From Maricaulis sp. (lineage in GTDB: Bacteria; Pseudomonadota; Alphaproteobacteria; Caulobacterales; Maricaulaceae): DNA of 64,000 nt. Under the pieces are notes generated by a model. The model was not told where the DNA came from and searched no databases. It saw only the letters and a list, made by a program, of their open reading frames with translations. The stretch lies in assembly GCF_017642925.1 (NCBI RefSeq), contig NZ_JAEPOL010000007.1, positions 62,001 through 126,000 on the forward strand, written 5' to 3'. The position numbers were made by a program, and so were the translations under genes. Every line of letters begins with the position of its first letter. Within the stretch, counting starts at the first letter, position 1. Shown piece by piece: positions 23,166-31,350 of this stretch.

Positions 23166-23638
23166 GATGCGGCCTCCGTGGGTTCGGTGCATGCGCGGGA
23201 CGTGGTTCCAACAAACAAAGCGCCTCCTGAACCGGTCTCGGCGATATGGTATCGCCAAGCGGCGCCGTCTTCACACACATCGCCAAAAACAAGTGTGCGC
23301 CCGGTCGCTCGCGCTGTGCTAAGTTCACCGGCTTCGTCCGCACGCGGGGTGTGGGGAATTTCCCGAACCTGCGACAGCCATTCGTCTTGCAGAGGCGAGC
23401 CGAGTTCAAATGTCACAAGTAGATACTCACCACCACAGCAATCGCGCGTGATGCTATTGATGGTCGCGTCGGCCGGCAAAGAAGACGGGATGAGGCCCTG
23501 CTCGATATATGAGGTTCGTTCGTGCGCTGCTGGCGGCGCAACCCCGACAACCGAGCCGTCGCCAGTGAGCATGCGTGCGTAGGACAGCCCCGCGACGAGC
23601 ACCAGCACAAGCGCGCCAAGTAGGGCGAAACGTACCAT
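23162..23638 (-). CDS. Hypothetical membrane-anchored protein between glyQ and the GFA gene
   Basis: A 158-residue protein that I do not recognise. It begins [21 protein letters not shown], a signal peptide or single anchor, followed by a periplasmic domain with several cysteines (RDCCGG, GDVCEDG, SRACTEP) that could form disulphides. Its ATG shares one base with the glyQ stop (TGATG) and its stop overlaps the next start (ATGA). This coupling supports a real gene despite the lack of a known family. Confidence 0.7.
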   Translation of the reverse strand: MVRFALLGALVLVLVAGLSYARMLTGDGSVVGVAPPAAHERTSYIEQGLIPSSLPADATINSITRDCCGGEYLLVTFELGSPLQDEWLSQVREIPHTPRADEAGELSTARATGRTLVFGDVCEDGAAWRYHIAETGSGGALFVGTTSRACTEPTEAAS

Positions 23639-24525
23639 CACGCCTGCTCCAGCAGCGCGCGTTCGCTCTTCACCCAGGCTTCCGCGCAGCCCTTGGCGAG
23701 CTCGCGGACGCGGGCGATCCAGCTGGCGCGTTCGGCCACGGAAATGGCGCCGCGGGCGTCGACCAGGTTGAACAGGTGCGAGGCCTTCAGGCAGAAATCA
23801 TAGGCGGGCAGGGGCAGGGGTTTGTCCAGCGACAGCAGCGCCTTGCACTGGTTCTCCGCACCCTTGAACCACTCGATCAGCATGTCGACATCGGCATGCT
23901 CGAAATTGAATTCGGAATACTGGCGTTCGGCTTCCTGGAAGACGTCGCCGTATTTGAGGCCGGCGCCGTTGAAGTCCAGATCGTAGACATTCTCCACGCC
24001 CTGGACATACATCGCCAGACGTTCCAGCCCGTAGGTCAGCTCGCCGGAGACGAGGTCGACATCCAGCCCGCCGACCTGCTGGAAATAGGTGAACTGGCTG
24101 ACTTCCATCCCGTCGCACCAGACTTCCCAGCCCAGGCCCCAGGCGCCCACGGTGGGGTTCTCCCAGTCGTCCTCGACAAAGCGCACATCGTGCAGGTCGC
24201 GATCGATGCCGATGGCGTCGAGCGAACCGAGATAGAGGTCCTGGATGTCGGCCGGGCAGGGCTTCAACAGCACCTGAAACTGGTAATAATGCTGCAGCCG
24301 GTTGGGGTTCTCGCCATAGCGCCCGTCGCCGGGGCGGCGTGAAGGCTGGACATAGGCGGCGCGCCAGGGGCGCGGGCCGAGCGAGCGCAGCGTCGTGGCC
24401 GGATGCAGCGTGCCGGCGCCGACCTCCAAATCATAGGGCTGCAGGATGGCACAGCCCTTCCCCGCCCAATAGGTCTGAAGACGCAGGATCAGCTCCTGGA
24501 AGGAGGGCGCAGTGTCGGCGGCCAT
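23638..24525 (-). CDS. glyQ: Glycyl-tRNA synthetase alpha subunit
   Basis: A 295-residue class II synthetase alpha subunit that forms glycyl-adenylate. Signature stretches are [21 protein letters not shown], followed by [20 protein letters not shown], then [21 protein letters not shown] and [16 protein letters not shown], and [14 protein letters not shown] (motif 3, binding ATP). Length is as expected. It is the first gene of the minus-strand run glyQ-unknown-GFA-glyS. Confidence 0.97.
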   Translation of the reverse strand: MAADTAPSFQELILRLQTYWAGKGCAILQPYDLEVGAGTLHPATTLRSLGPRPWRAAYVQPSRRPGDGRYGENPNRLQHYYQFQVLLKPCPADIQDLYLGSLDAIGIDRDLHDVRFVEDDWENPTVGAWGLGWEVWCDGMEVSQFTYFQQVGGLDVDLVSGELTYGLERLAMYVQGVENVYDLDFNGAGLKYGDVFQEAERQYSEFNFEHADVDMLIEWFKGAENQCKALLSLDKPLPLPAYDFCLKASHLFNLVDARGAISVAERASWIARVRELAKGCAEAWVKSERALLEQA

Positions 24526-24594
24526 ATCTCAAAGTCCCGGCGAAAGAATACGCGGCAGAAATCGGGCGGACACTAGGCAAGCCCGCCCGCCTAA

Positions 24595-24774
24595 TCAAGC
24601 ACGGGAGTCCCTGTCCCGCTGCGCTTCCTGTTGCGGCGCAGCACCGCCATCGAGCCGCGCTTGCACCGCCCGGCGCGCCGCATCGGCGGCGGCATCGCGG
24701 CTGGCCGTCTTCCGGCGCCCGAAAGCCAGCCAGAGAATGACGGCCAGAAGGAGGAGGAGCGCGGTGGCGATCAT
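24595..24774 (-). CDS. Small single-pass membrane protein (59 aa), unknown
   Basis: The protein begins MIATALLLLLAVILWLAFGRR, one transmembrane helix followed by a short charged cytoplasmic tail rich in Ala, Arg and Asp. The ATG at 24774 overlaps the TGA of the methyltransferase gene (ATGA), which argues that it is translated. No family is recognised; a role as a small membrane peptide is all that can be said. Confidence 0.6.
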   Translation of the reverse strand: MIATALLLLLAVILWLAFGRRKTASRDAAADAARRAVQARLDGGAAPQQEAQRDRDSRA

Positions 24775-25511
24775 CCGCCCATCTCCACCACGGCGCGGCC
24801 GCGCATTATGGCTTCGGCCTCGGGGGTGTGGCGCTCGCCGGCGTGCAGGATGAGCGGCGGCAACAGTACCAGCGGGGCGCGTCCGCCGATGCGGGCGGAG
24901 ACGATGACGCGCTTGGCCGGCTTGTCGATGCGCGGATGGACGGGCTTGATCACGACCGAGCCGAAGCTCTTTTCCAGCCCGTGACAGATATCGCCCAGAC
25001 GGTCGGCGCGGTGGATCAGGGTCAGCTTTCCCTTGGCGCTGAGACTGCGCGCGGCGGCCTGGATCCAGATGCCCAGCGGCGCACTGCCCGACAGCCAGGC
25101 GTCGCGCTTGCCGTCCTTGGGCGCGCGCAGAACGCCCGGATCGTCGAAATAGGGCGGGTTGAAGAAGACCTGGTCGGCGCCGTGCCCGGCGCCCAGGCGG
25201 GCGATATCCGCCGTCTCGATCTCGACATTGCCGTCCAGCGCGTTGGCGGCGACATTCTCGCGCGCCAGCCCGGCCGTGGCGGCGTCCTTCTCGTAGCCGG
25301 TGATGCGCACGCCCGGCATCCGCCAGGCCGCACACAGCAGCGCTGCACCGGCACCGCAGCCGAACTCGACCAGCTGCTCGCCGGGACGGGCATCGATGGC
25401 TGCGGCCAGCAGGACGGCATCCATGCCGGCGCGATAACCGTCCGCGCCCTGGCGCAGCAGCACCTGTCCGTCCAGCAGCCGGTCCTCGGTGATTTTCGCC
25501 GCCGCGCTCAT
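24771..25511 (-). CDS. SAM-dependent methyltransferase, TrmN6/YfiC-like
   Basis: A 246-residue class I methyltransferase. The protein begins with a segment LLDGQVLLRQGADGYRAGMDAVLLAAA typical of tRNA1(Val) adenine-37 N6-methyltransferases. Motif I is LVEFGCGAGAALLCAAWRMPG and the catalytic motif is VFFNPPYFDDP (NPPY, for amino-group methylation). A tRNA or similar RNA adenine target is likely by family; the exact substrate is not proven. Its ATG overlaps the TGA of the DUF2007 gene upstream, and its own stop overlaps the start of the small membrane protein. Confidence 0.85.
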   Translation of the reverse strand: MSAAAKITEDRLLDGQVLLRQGADGYRAGMDAVLLAAAIDARPGEQLVEFGCGAGAALLCAAWRMPGVRITGYEKDAATAGLARENVAANALDGNVEIETADIARLGAGHGADQVFFNPPYFDDPGVLRAPKDGKRDAWLSGSAPLGIWIQAAARSLSAKGKLTLIHRADRLGDICHGLEKSFGSVVIKPVHPRIDKPAKRVIVSARIGGRAPLVLLPPLILHAGERHTPEAEAIMRGRAVVEMGG

Positions 25512-25723
25512 TCGCTCTGCGCCAGCGCTTCGTCGATCAGGCGCTGTGCGCGATCGGCCTCCTCGTCGATGACGGACAGGCGCTTCTTCACGAATTCAAT
25601 GCCGTCGCCATACATCGAGGCCATGCCCTCATCGAGCACGAAACTCTCGATCCCGGCATCGCGCAGCACCGAGCGGGCGAAGGAGAGTTTCACCGGATCG
25701 GCCGTCTTGAGGACATCTTTCAC
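25508..25723 (-). CDS. DUF2007 family small protein
   Basis: A 71-residue protein matching the DUF2007 (putative signal-transducing) family: MKDVLKTADPVKLSFARSVL, then AGIESFVLDEGMASM, with the pattern 'L..t.d.v...f....L...gI..f..de'. Members are small ferredoxin-like folds of unknown function, often next to TrmN6-like methyltransferases, as here. The stop overlaps the methyltransferase start (ATGA). It reads divergently from the polyprenyl synthase gene. Confidence 0.82.
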   Translation of the reverse strand: MKDVLKTADPVKLSFARSVLRDAGIESFVLDEGMASMYGDGIEFVKKRLSVIDEEADRAQRLIDEALAQSE

Positions 25724-25831
25724 GGGCTTTTCATTCCCTGTGCTGTTTCGTCACCGCCTCCGCGGCTTGCCGCGCGGGGATCGGATTTCTATTGTCTCGA
25801 TCCGTTTCACCCGGTGCAAGAGGAAGCTGGC

Positions 25832-26854
25832 TTGGACAGCATGCTGAAAGCCGACGCGGCAGACGTTCCGGCGCGGGAAAATGCCGCCGAACGCCTGGCC
25901 GTCCTGGCCTATGACGACATGCGCCGTGTCGACGCGCTCATTCTCGAGCGCCTGGACAGCCATGTCGCGCTGATCCCGGAACTGGCCCGCTACCTGATCG
26001 AGGCCGGCGGCAAGCGCGTGCGTCCGATGATCACCGTCGCGGCGGCCAATATGCTCGGCCATACCGATATGGCGCCGATCCGCCTGGCCGCTGCCGTGGA
26101 ATTCATCCACACCGCTACCCTGCTGCACGATGATGTCGTCGACGAGAGCGGCATGCGCCGCGGCAAGGTCGCGGCCAATCTGGTCTGGGGCAATGCGTCC
26201 AGCGTGCTGGTCGGCGATTTCCTGTTCGCGCGCTCCTTCTCGCTGATGGTCGAGGCCGGGTCGATGAAGGCGCTGGGCGTGCTGTCCGCCGCCGCGTCCA
26301 CGATTGCCGAGGGCGAGGTGCGCCAGCTCTCCGCGGTCAAGGATATCGGCGTCTCCGTCGACACTTACATGCAGATCATCGATGCCAAGACCGCCGCGCT
26401 CTTTGCCGCCGCGGCGCAGGTCTCGGGCATTGTCGCGGCGCGCCCGTCCGACGAGGAAGCCGCGCTGGAAACCTATGGCCGCGAACTGGGCCTGGCCTTC
26501 CAGCTGGTCGACGATGCGCTGGATTATGGCGGAGCCGCCGCCAAGCTGGGCAAGTCGACCGGGGATGATTTCCGCGAGGGCAAGGTCACCCTGCCGGTCG
26601 CGCTGAGCCTGAAACAGGCCGGTCCGGACGAGGCCGCCTTCTGGCGCCGTGTGATTGCCGAGACCGATCAGAAGGACGGCGATTTCGAGCGCGCACTGGA
26701 CTATATGAACGGACACGGCGCGCTGGCTGCCACCGTCGAGCAGGCCCGCGACCACGCGGCCCGCGCCCGGGCGGCCCTGTCCGGTTTCCCGGACAATGCC
26801 TGGCGCCGGGCGCTGGGCGATCTCGCCGATTTCGTGGTCGAACGCGCTTACTAG
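25832..26854 (+). CDS. Octaprenyl-diphosphate synthase-like polyprenyl synthetase
   Basis: About 340 residues. This trans-prenyltransferase makes the long isoprenoid tail of ubiquinone. The first Asp-rich motif is LLHDDVVDESGMRRG and the second is FQLVDDALDYGG; GGKRVRPM binds the diphosphate. The residues before the first motif (AVEFIHTATLLHDD) are those of long-chain synthases such as IspB. The start is uncertain: TTG 25832 has AGGAAG five bases upstream, while GTG 25814 and ATG 25841 are also in frame. It reads divergently from the DUF2007 gene and converges on the GST gene. Confidence 0.92.
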   Translation: MDSMLKADAADVPARENAAERLAVLAYDDMRRVDALILERLDSHVALIPELARYLIEAGGKRVRPMITVAAANMLGHTDMAPIRLAAAVEFIHTATLLHDDVVDESGMRRGKVAANLVWGNASSVLVGDFLFARSFSLMVEAGSMKALGVLSAAASTIAEGEVRQLSAVKDIGVSVDTYMQIIDAKTAALFAAAAQVSGIVAARPSDEEAALETYGRELGLAFQLVDDALDYGGAAAKLGKSTGDDFREGKVTLPVALSLKQAGPDEAAFWRRVIAETDQKDGDFERALDYMNGHGALAATVEQARDHAARARAALSGFPDNAWRRALGDLADFVVERAY

Positions 26855-26881
26855 GTCGCTACCAAGCCGGGTTTTTGACGG

Positions 26882-26932
26882 TCGCGTGATCGAACCGGTG
26901 AACCGGGTTCCACTTCACCTGATCACGCTCCT
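26882..26932. terminator. Hairpin between converging genes
   Basis: An imperfect dyad, CGTGATCgaaccGGTGAAccgggttccactTTCACCTGATCACG-like, lies between the stop of the polyprenyl synthase and that of the GST gene, running just into the end of the latter. The outer arms CGTGATC / GATCACG and inner arms GGTGAA / TTCACC are clear. There is no T-run, so it may be a bidirectional processing or terminator hairpin, or a dispersed palindrome. Confidence 0.5.
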
Positions 26933-27546
26933 TCCATCTCCGGCAGCGCATTGGTGAAGGCCTCGATGGCGCACATGCGCGCATACCAGTCCTTCAGCCG
27001 CCCCGTCGCCGGCCGCCAGCCGGCCAGGCCCAGCTGGGCGATATTGCTGGCAATGGCCAGGTCGGCGATGGTCGGCGTGGCGGTGCCGGCGATCCAGGCC
27101 CGGTCGGCCAGGCGTTTCTCGATCATCGGGGCCAGTTCCGCCATCCGCGACTTGCCGCGCGCGATCGCATCCTCGTCGCGCAGGCTCGGCGGCGCGAAGA
27201 CCGAGTTGAAGACGATATCGATCACGGGCTGGGCCATGCGGCTCTGGCACCAGTCGGTCCACTGGTCGACTTCCGCGCGCACGGTCGGCGCCGACGGATA
27301 CCAGTTTTCCAGCGCATGGCGATTGCACAGGAAGCGCAGGATGGCGGTGGATTCGTGGATTTTCAGATCGCCCTCGACGAGGGTCGGAACCTGGTGGTTG
27401 GGATTGATGGCCAGATAGGCGTCGGACAGGTGCTCGCCCTTGTCCATCGCGACATGGCGGGCGGTCCAGGGCAGGCCCTCGGCCTCCAGCAGCGTGATGA
27501 CGCGCCGGGCGTGCTGGGAGAAGGGGAAGGTGTAGAGGACGTACAT
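26923..27546 (-). CDS. Glutathione S-transferase family protein
   Basis: A 207-residue GST. The thioredoxin-like N-terminal domain reads YVLYTFPFSQHARRVITLLE and has the glutathione-binding block NHQVPTLVEGDLKIHESTAILRFL (cis-Pro and the ES pair). The helical C-terminal domain has the capping motif TIADLAIASNIAQL. Substrates are unknown. ATG 27546 is supported by the conserved thioredoxin-fold start; the longer open frame upstream lacks similarity. It reads divergently from the gene at 27750. Confidence 0.9.
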   Translation of the reverse strand: MYVLYTFPFSQHARRVITLLEAEGLPWTARHVAMDKGEHLSDAYLAINPNHQVPTLVEGDLKIHESTAILRFLCNRHALENWYPSAPTVRAEVDQWTDWCQSRMAQPVIDIVFNSVFAPPSLRDEDAIARGKSRMAELAPMIEKRLADRAWIAGTATPTIADLAIASNIAQLGLAGWRPATGRLKDWYARMCAIEAFTNALPEMEGA

Positions 27547-27749
27547 GGTGGGCGGATCCCGATAGTCCGGCGCTGCCCCGCGCAGCACCGTTCGCCCAAT
27601 GTTCTTACGCCGTGCGCCCTGACAGCATGGCGTCAGCAGTCTCGTCGTCAGCGTGCATTTGCGCGAACATCGCGGGACAGTCATTGTTAATCATATCGCG
27701 GCATGCTCCGGCCAAACGCGAATTGCGCGAAACCCGAAGCGGAGACGAC

Positions 27750-28646
27750 ATGGCGATCGCCGACACCGGCACTCCCGACCGTATCTGGCTGTGCATGGCC
27801 GACAGCAACCGCACCCGCGTCGTGTCGCGGGCCCTGGCCAAGGGGCTGGGCATGACGGTCTATATGGGCCCGACCATGGACGAGGAAGGCCCCGTCGCGC
27901 TGGTCGTCGCCGACGATGCCCACGCCGCGCGCATCGCCGAGGCGAAGGGCAATGCCGCTCCCGGCCAGGTCTCGCTGCTGGTGACGGCCGCAGCCCGCCG
28001 GTCCGGCGCCGACGTCTTTCTCGATCACGACACCGATGCCGGCACGCTGACCAATGCCATCGAGGGCCTGCGGGCCTGGCGGGCCTATTCGCTCGCCGTC
28101 CCGCCCGCGCACGATATCGGCCATGGTGCCATGGCGGCCTTTGCGGGCGGCGAGTTTTCCGTGCAGACGCTGGAACAGGCGCGCGATGTCGCGATCTTCA
28201 TCGGCCATGCCTGCCCCGACCCGCGCCGGGCCGCCGTCGGGCTCTATGTGCTGATCGCGAACGGGATCGAGCACGGCAATCTGGAATTCGATGCGACCGA
28301 GAAGGCCAAGGGCCTCGCCGATGGCAGCTGGGCGCGCAAGCTGAATGCCCGTATGTCGGAGCCGGCCTTTGCCGGCCGGCGCGTCCGGGTCGGCTTCCAT
28401 CGCGGCATGCGCACGATCAGCGTGCTGGTGCAGGATGACGGGCAGGGCATCGATGCGGAGACCGCAGAAATGGCCAATCCGGCCCGGGCCGGCTATCGCG
28501 GCAAGACGGCCCGTCTGGCCCGCTCGATGGGGTTCTCGCAGGTGAACTGGCTGGGCACCGGCAATACGGTCGAGGCGTCGATCGTCCTGCCCGATACGGA
28601 TAACGGTGCCACGGCGGCCCCGCGCCGCACGGCCGCAGCCTCCTGA
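27750..28646 (+). CDS. HATPase-type regulator with N-terminal receiver-like region
   Basis: A 298-residue protein. Residues ~1-115 have the alternating strand-helix pattern of a receiver (RIWLCMADSNRTRVVSRALA, VALVVADDA) but lack a clear phospho-acceptor triad, so this may be a pseudo-receiver. Residues ~125-290 look like an RsbW/SpoIIAB-type ATP-binding domain: VQTLEQARDVAIFIGHACP, then GLYVLIANGIEHGNLEF (N box) and VQDDGQGIDAE (G1 box). Such domains bind ATP and often act as anti-sigma or partner-switching kinases; that role is inferred. ATG 27750 follows GGAGACGAC. It reads divergently from the GST gene. Confidence 0.75.
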   Translation: MAIADTGTPDRIWLCMADSNRTRVVSRALAKGLGMTVYMGPTMDEEGPVALVVADDAHAARIAEAKGNAAPGQVSLLVTAAARRSGADVFLDHDTDAGTLTNAIEGLRAWRAYSLAVPPAHDIGHGAMAAFAGGEFSVQTLEQARDVAIFIGHACPDPRRAAVGLYVLIANGIEHGNLEFDATEKAKGLADGSWARKLNARMSEPAFAGRRVRVGFHRGMRTISVLVQDDGQGIDAETAEMANPARAGYRGKTARLARSMGFSQVNWLGTGNTVEASIVLPDTDNGATAAPRRTAAAS

Positions 28647-28754
28647 TCCTCGCCTTCCAGCGACAAAGATGAACGCCAGCTGACCGGACGGGTCATCGCA
28701 GGCTCAGCGCCGTTGCGGGATAGTGTCCTCGTATCATTCACGAGGACGACCGAC

Positions 28755-29306
28755 ATGCCGCGCACATCATCCCGATCCATCGCTGCCGCCGCCCTGGCCG
28801 CCCTGCTGGGCCTGCCCGGCCTGGTGTCGGCCCAGACCGTGCCTGTGGTCGACGGGGTTCGCGGTGTGCCGCTGGCCGCCGGCGAAACCTGCGGCATGCA
28901 ATTCTACCGCGCCTACCGTTCCGGTCCGCTGCTGGCGAAAGTCGAGGGCGGCCATCAGGGCCACTATACGCTGACGCTCTGGCGCCGCGGGCCGGGCAAT
29001 GCCGTTCTGGCCGAACTGGCGGGCGATTATGACAGCCGCGGCCGCCGCGAGGCGGTGCTTGCCGAGTCGCAGCTGGAACGTCACTTCATCCAGATGCGCG
29101 CACCGGGACCGCAGATGGGCACGCCCCAGGTGGACCCGTCGCGTATCGCTGCCCAGCTCGACGTCTATGACGCGCGCGGCCGCCGGATCTGCACCAGCCG
29201 CCGTGTCGATGCGATCGGCATCGGCGCCTTGCGTCCGGCTCCCTCTGCCCGCCCGGGCCTGAGCGCACCGGCGCCCGTCCGGCAGCCCCTCGCACGCCGA
29301 TACTAG
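28755..29306 (+). CDS. Exported CsgH-like protein beside the curlin gene
   Basis: A 183-residue secreted protein. Its signal peptide is RSIAAAALAALLGLPGLVSAQ, cleaved near residue 28. The mature part resembles the pattern of the CsgH protein at 30116: a first Cys (GETCGMQFYRA), a run of strands with GGHQGHYTLTLWRRGPGN, GDYDSRG, and a last Cys after LDVYDARGRRIC. This suggests a second chaperone-like beta-sandwich for curli, but similarity was judged by eye and is weak. A disordered Pro/Ala tail ends the protein. A strong terminator follows at 29339. Confidence 0.6.
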   Translation: MPRTSSRSIAAAALAALLGLPGLVSAQTVPVVDGVRGVPLAAGETCGMQFYRAYRSGPLLAKVEGGHQGHYTLTLWRRGPGNAVLAELAGDYDSRGRREAVLAESQLERHFIQMRAPGPQMGTPQVDPSRIAAQLDVYDARGRRICTSRRVDAIGIGALRPAPSARPGLSAPAPVRQPLARRY

Positions 29307-29338
29307 TTTCAGCCGCTCTCCATGCGACCCCGACTGAA

Positions 29339-29371
29339 GGCCCGGAACATCCTGTTCCGGGCCACTTTTTT
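29339..29371 (+). terminator. Rho-independent terminator
   Basis: The perfect stem GGCCCGGAAC / GTTCCGGGCC with a short loop is followed by ACTTTTTT. It ends the transcript of the gene at 28755 and insulates it from the curlin gene. Confidence 0.85.
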
Positions 29372-29515
29372 GGTCCGGACAAGCCGGGTCAGCTGGCGTT
29401 CATCCACCTGATCGAAGTCTGAACGCCGCCCTCAGCATCCGCTCATCGGGCCTTCGCTAAACAAGGGTCAGGCTTCGATGCATTGGGCGTCGGCCAGTTG
29501 GAAGGAGTACAGATC

Positions 29516-30028
29516 ATGAAAGCACGTCTTCTCATCGCCAGCGCCCTCGCGGCGGTTTCGGTTCTTGGAACGGTGGGCGCCGCCGAGGCGCAGTCGCGCA
29601 ACCGCGTGAGCATCGCCCAGGAAGGCTACCGCAACGACATCGCCGGCCGTCAGACGGGCTATCGCCAGCACATGGTGATCAATCAGCGCGGCGAGCGCCA
29701 GTACGTCACCGTCATCCAGGACGGCGCGCGCAACGGCACCACGGTTGGCCAGCAGGGCCGCTACAACGAGGCCCATGTCGATCAGTACGGCCGCGACAAT
29801 GACGCCGTGGTCGGCCAGCAGGGCCGCAACAATTACGCGACCAGCGTCCAGACCGGCCGCCGCAACATCTCCGGCATCTCGCAGATGGGTGCGAACAACA
29901 CGGCCGTCACCGACCAATATGGCTCGAACAACGCCGCCGGCGTGATCCAGGTCGGCAATGGCCAGAACGCCCGCGTCACGCAGACGGGCAGCGGCAATGT
30001 GACCCTGGTCATCCAGGGGGACCACTAG
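29516..30028 (+). CDS. Curlin-repeat protein, curli amyloid subunit (CsgA/CsgB-like)
   Basis: A 170-residue secreted protein. It has a signal peptide (KARLLIASALAAVSVLGTV..AEAQ) and a mature region made of ~22-residue curlin repeats with the pattern Q.G..N.A.V.Q.G: for example VIQDGARNGTTVGQQGRYNE, HVDQYGRDNDAVVGQQGRNN and GISQMGANNTAVTDQYGSNN. Gln and Asn ladders of this type form the extracellular beta-helical amyloid of biofilm. ATG 29516 follows GGAAGGAG, a strong ribosome site. No csgE, csgF or csgG secretion genes are in the window. Confidence 0.9.
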   Translation: MKARLLIASALAAVSVLGTVGAAEAQSRNRVSIAQEGYRNDIAGRQTGYRQHMVINQRGERQYVTVIQDGARNGTTVGQQGRYNEAHVDQYGRDNDAVVGQQGRNNYATSVQTGRRNISGISQMGANNTAVTDQYGSNNAAGVIQVGNGQNARVTQTGSGNVTLVIQGDH

Positions 30029-30038
30029 CCCGGCGACC

Positions 30039-30074
30039 GTCCCGGGGGAGCCTGGCTGCCAGGCTTCCCGGGAC
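30039..30074 (+). other. Strong intercistronic hairpin between curlin and csgH genes
   Basis: A long near-perfect stem, GTCCCGGGggAGCCTGG / CCAGGCTTCCCGGGAC with a tiny loop, starts 11 bases after the curlin stop. There is no U-run, so it could protect the curlin mRNA from 3' decay or partly attenuate transcription, giving more fibre subunit than CsgH (inference). Confidence 0.65.
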
Positions 30075-30115
30075 CCGTCCGGGACAGGAAGACAGCAAGC
30101 AAAAAGGAGGCTGTC

Positions 30116-30502
30116 ATGACAGGTAAACTGGCAATTCTCGCATCGGCCGCTTCGGCCGCCGGCCTCTGGTTCGTCGCCCAGGCCGATCCGCTTCCCGATC
30201 TCGTTTCGGATCATATCCGCGGCGGCGAGGCGGCCTGCGGCATCGACGTCTCGCAGACCTCTGACGGTCTTCTGCTGACGGCCTGGAGCGCCCCCTCCCG
30301 GACCCGGACCTGGCGGATGGTTGTCACCCAGCGCACCGGCGGTGGCGGTTTCGATATCGTCCAGGAAGGCGATGTGCCGCCCGGCGACGGCGCGGTCGCG
30401 GTCTCCGATCTCCTGATCGATACCGGCGCGGACTTCTCCGCCCGGCTGACCGCCTGGGACGCCAATGGCGATCCGGTCTGCCGCTTCGGCGACCGCATCT
30501 AG
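30116..30502 (+). CDS. csgH: Curli assembly chaperone CsgH
   Basis: A 128-residue exported protein. After the signal peptide (ILASAASAAGLWFVAQA) the mature domain follows the CsgH pattern: GEAACGIDVSQTSDGLLLTAW, GFDIVQEGDV, and a last segment SARLTAWDANGDPVCRF with a second Cys that could bond to the first. CsgH is the alphaproteobacterial periplasmic inhibitor of premature curlin polymerisation. It lies 87 bases downstream of the curlin gene, with AAAAAGGAGG as ribosome site. Confidence 0.8.
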   Translation: MTGKLAILASAASAAGLWFVAQADPLPDLVSDHIRGGEAACGIDVSQTSDGLLLTAWSAPSRTRTWRMVVTQRTGGGGFDIVQEGDVPPGDGAVAVSDLLIDTGADFSARLTAWDANGDPVCRFGDRI

Positions 30503-30645
30503 CCAGCCTCGACGACGCTCATGTCCCCGGCTGCCCGGCCGGGGACAGGCGTGTCCAGCAATATCGGTGTATTGCCTCCATTCTCTTGCAACACCGGACC
30601 GGCTTCCCATCTCCTGCCGGTCAACTGGTCTTGCGGGAGGAAACC

Positions 30646-31170
30646 ATGACCATAACCCTGTCTGACATTGCCCGGATCCAGCTCGATCAGACCTTCCGGG
30701 CTCTCGATACCATCCTGGCCAAGGGGGCTGCGCACGCAAAAGAGCGCGGTGTCGATGAGACGGTCTATCTGGACTGGCGTCTGGCCGCCGACATGTACCC
30801 GCTCACCAAACAGATCCAGCTTGTCAGCGACTTCTCCGTGCGCGGTCTGTCACGGCTGGCCGGGCGCGACCCGGTTTCGATGGCCGATGACGAGACGTCC
30901 TTCGAGGCGCTGCGTCTCCGGCTCGCGAAGGCGCGCGAAGCGATCTGGGCGCTCGATCCGGCGGCCTTGAGCGCCGATCCCGAAGGCTCGATCACCTTTC
31001 CGGCCGGGGCGATCGGCGATCTGACCCTGCCGCGCGGGCGCTATCTGCAGAACTTCGTACTCGCCAACGCCCAGTTTCATGCCGCAACGGCCTACAACAT
31101 CCTGCGCAATATCGGCGTGCCGCTGGGCAAGGCCGACATGATGGGGGCGACACAACTTGTGGCAGAATAA
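30646..31170 (+). CDS. DUF1993 family protein
   Basis: A 174-residue, all-helical protein of the DUF1993 family, a DinB-like four-helix bundle. Typical blocks are FRALDTILAKGAAHAKERGV, LDWRLAADMYPLTKQIQLV, and the C-terminal FVLANAQFHAATAYNILRNIGVPLGKADM. Function is unknown. ATG 30646 has GGGAGG upstream. An AT-rich gap of 180 bases follows, with no gene but probably the promoter of the BLUF-like gene. Confidence 0.85.
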   Translation: MTITLSDIARIQLDQTFRALDTILAKGAAHAKERGVDETVYLDWRLAADMYPLTKQIQLVSDFSVRGLSRLAGRDPVSMADDETSFEALRLRLAKAREAIWALDPAALSADPEGSITFPAGAIGDLTLPRGRYLQNFVLANAQFHAATAYNILRNIGVPLGKADMMGATQLVAE

Positions 31171-31350
31171 TATTATACTACACATAAATCGTTGAAAATA
31201 AACGGCAATAATAGTCAAATTTAATTGGATGTTAACAGGGCGGGCCGAACCTCCGGGACATCTTGTCACGGGAGGGACAGATGTCTGCAACTGATTGCTC
31301 GGTTCGCCCTGCTTTCCGCTTGTCTTCACGCACGGGTTAGGGGGGCGGCG

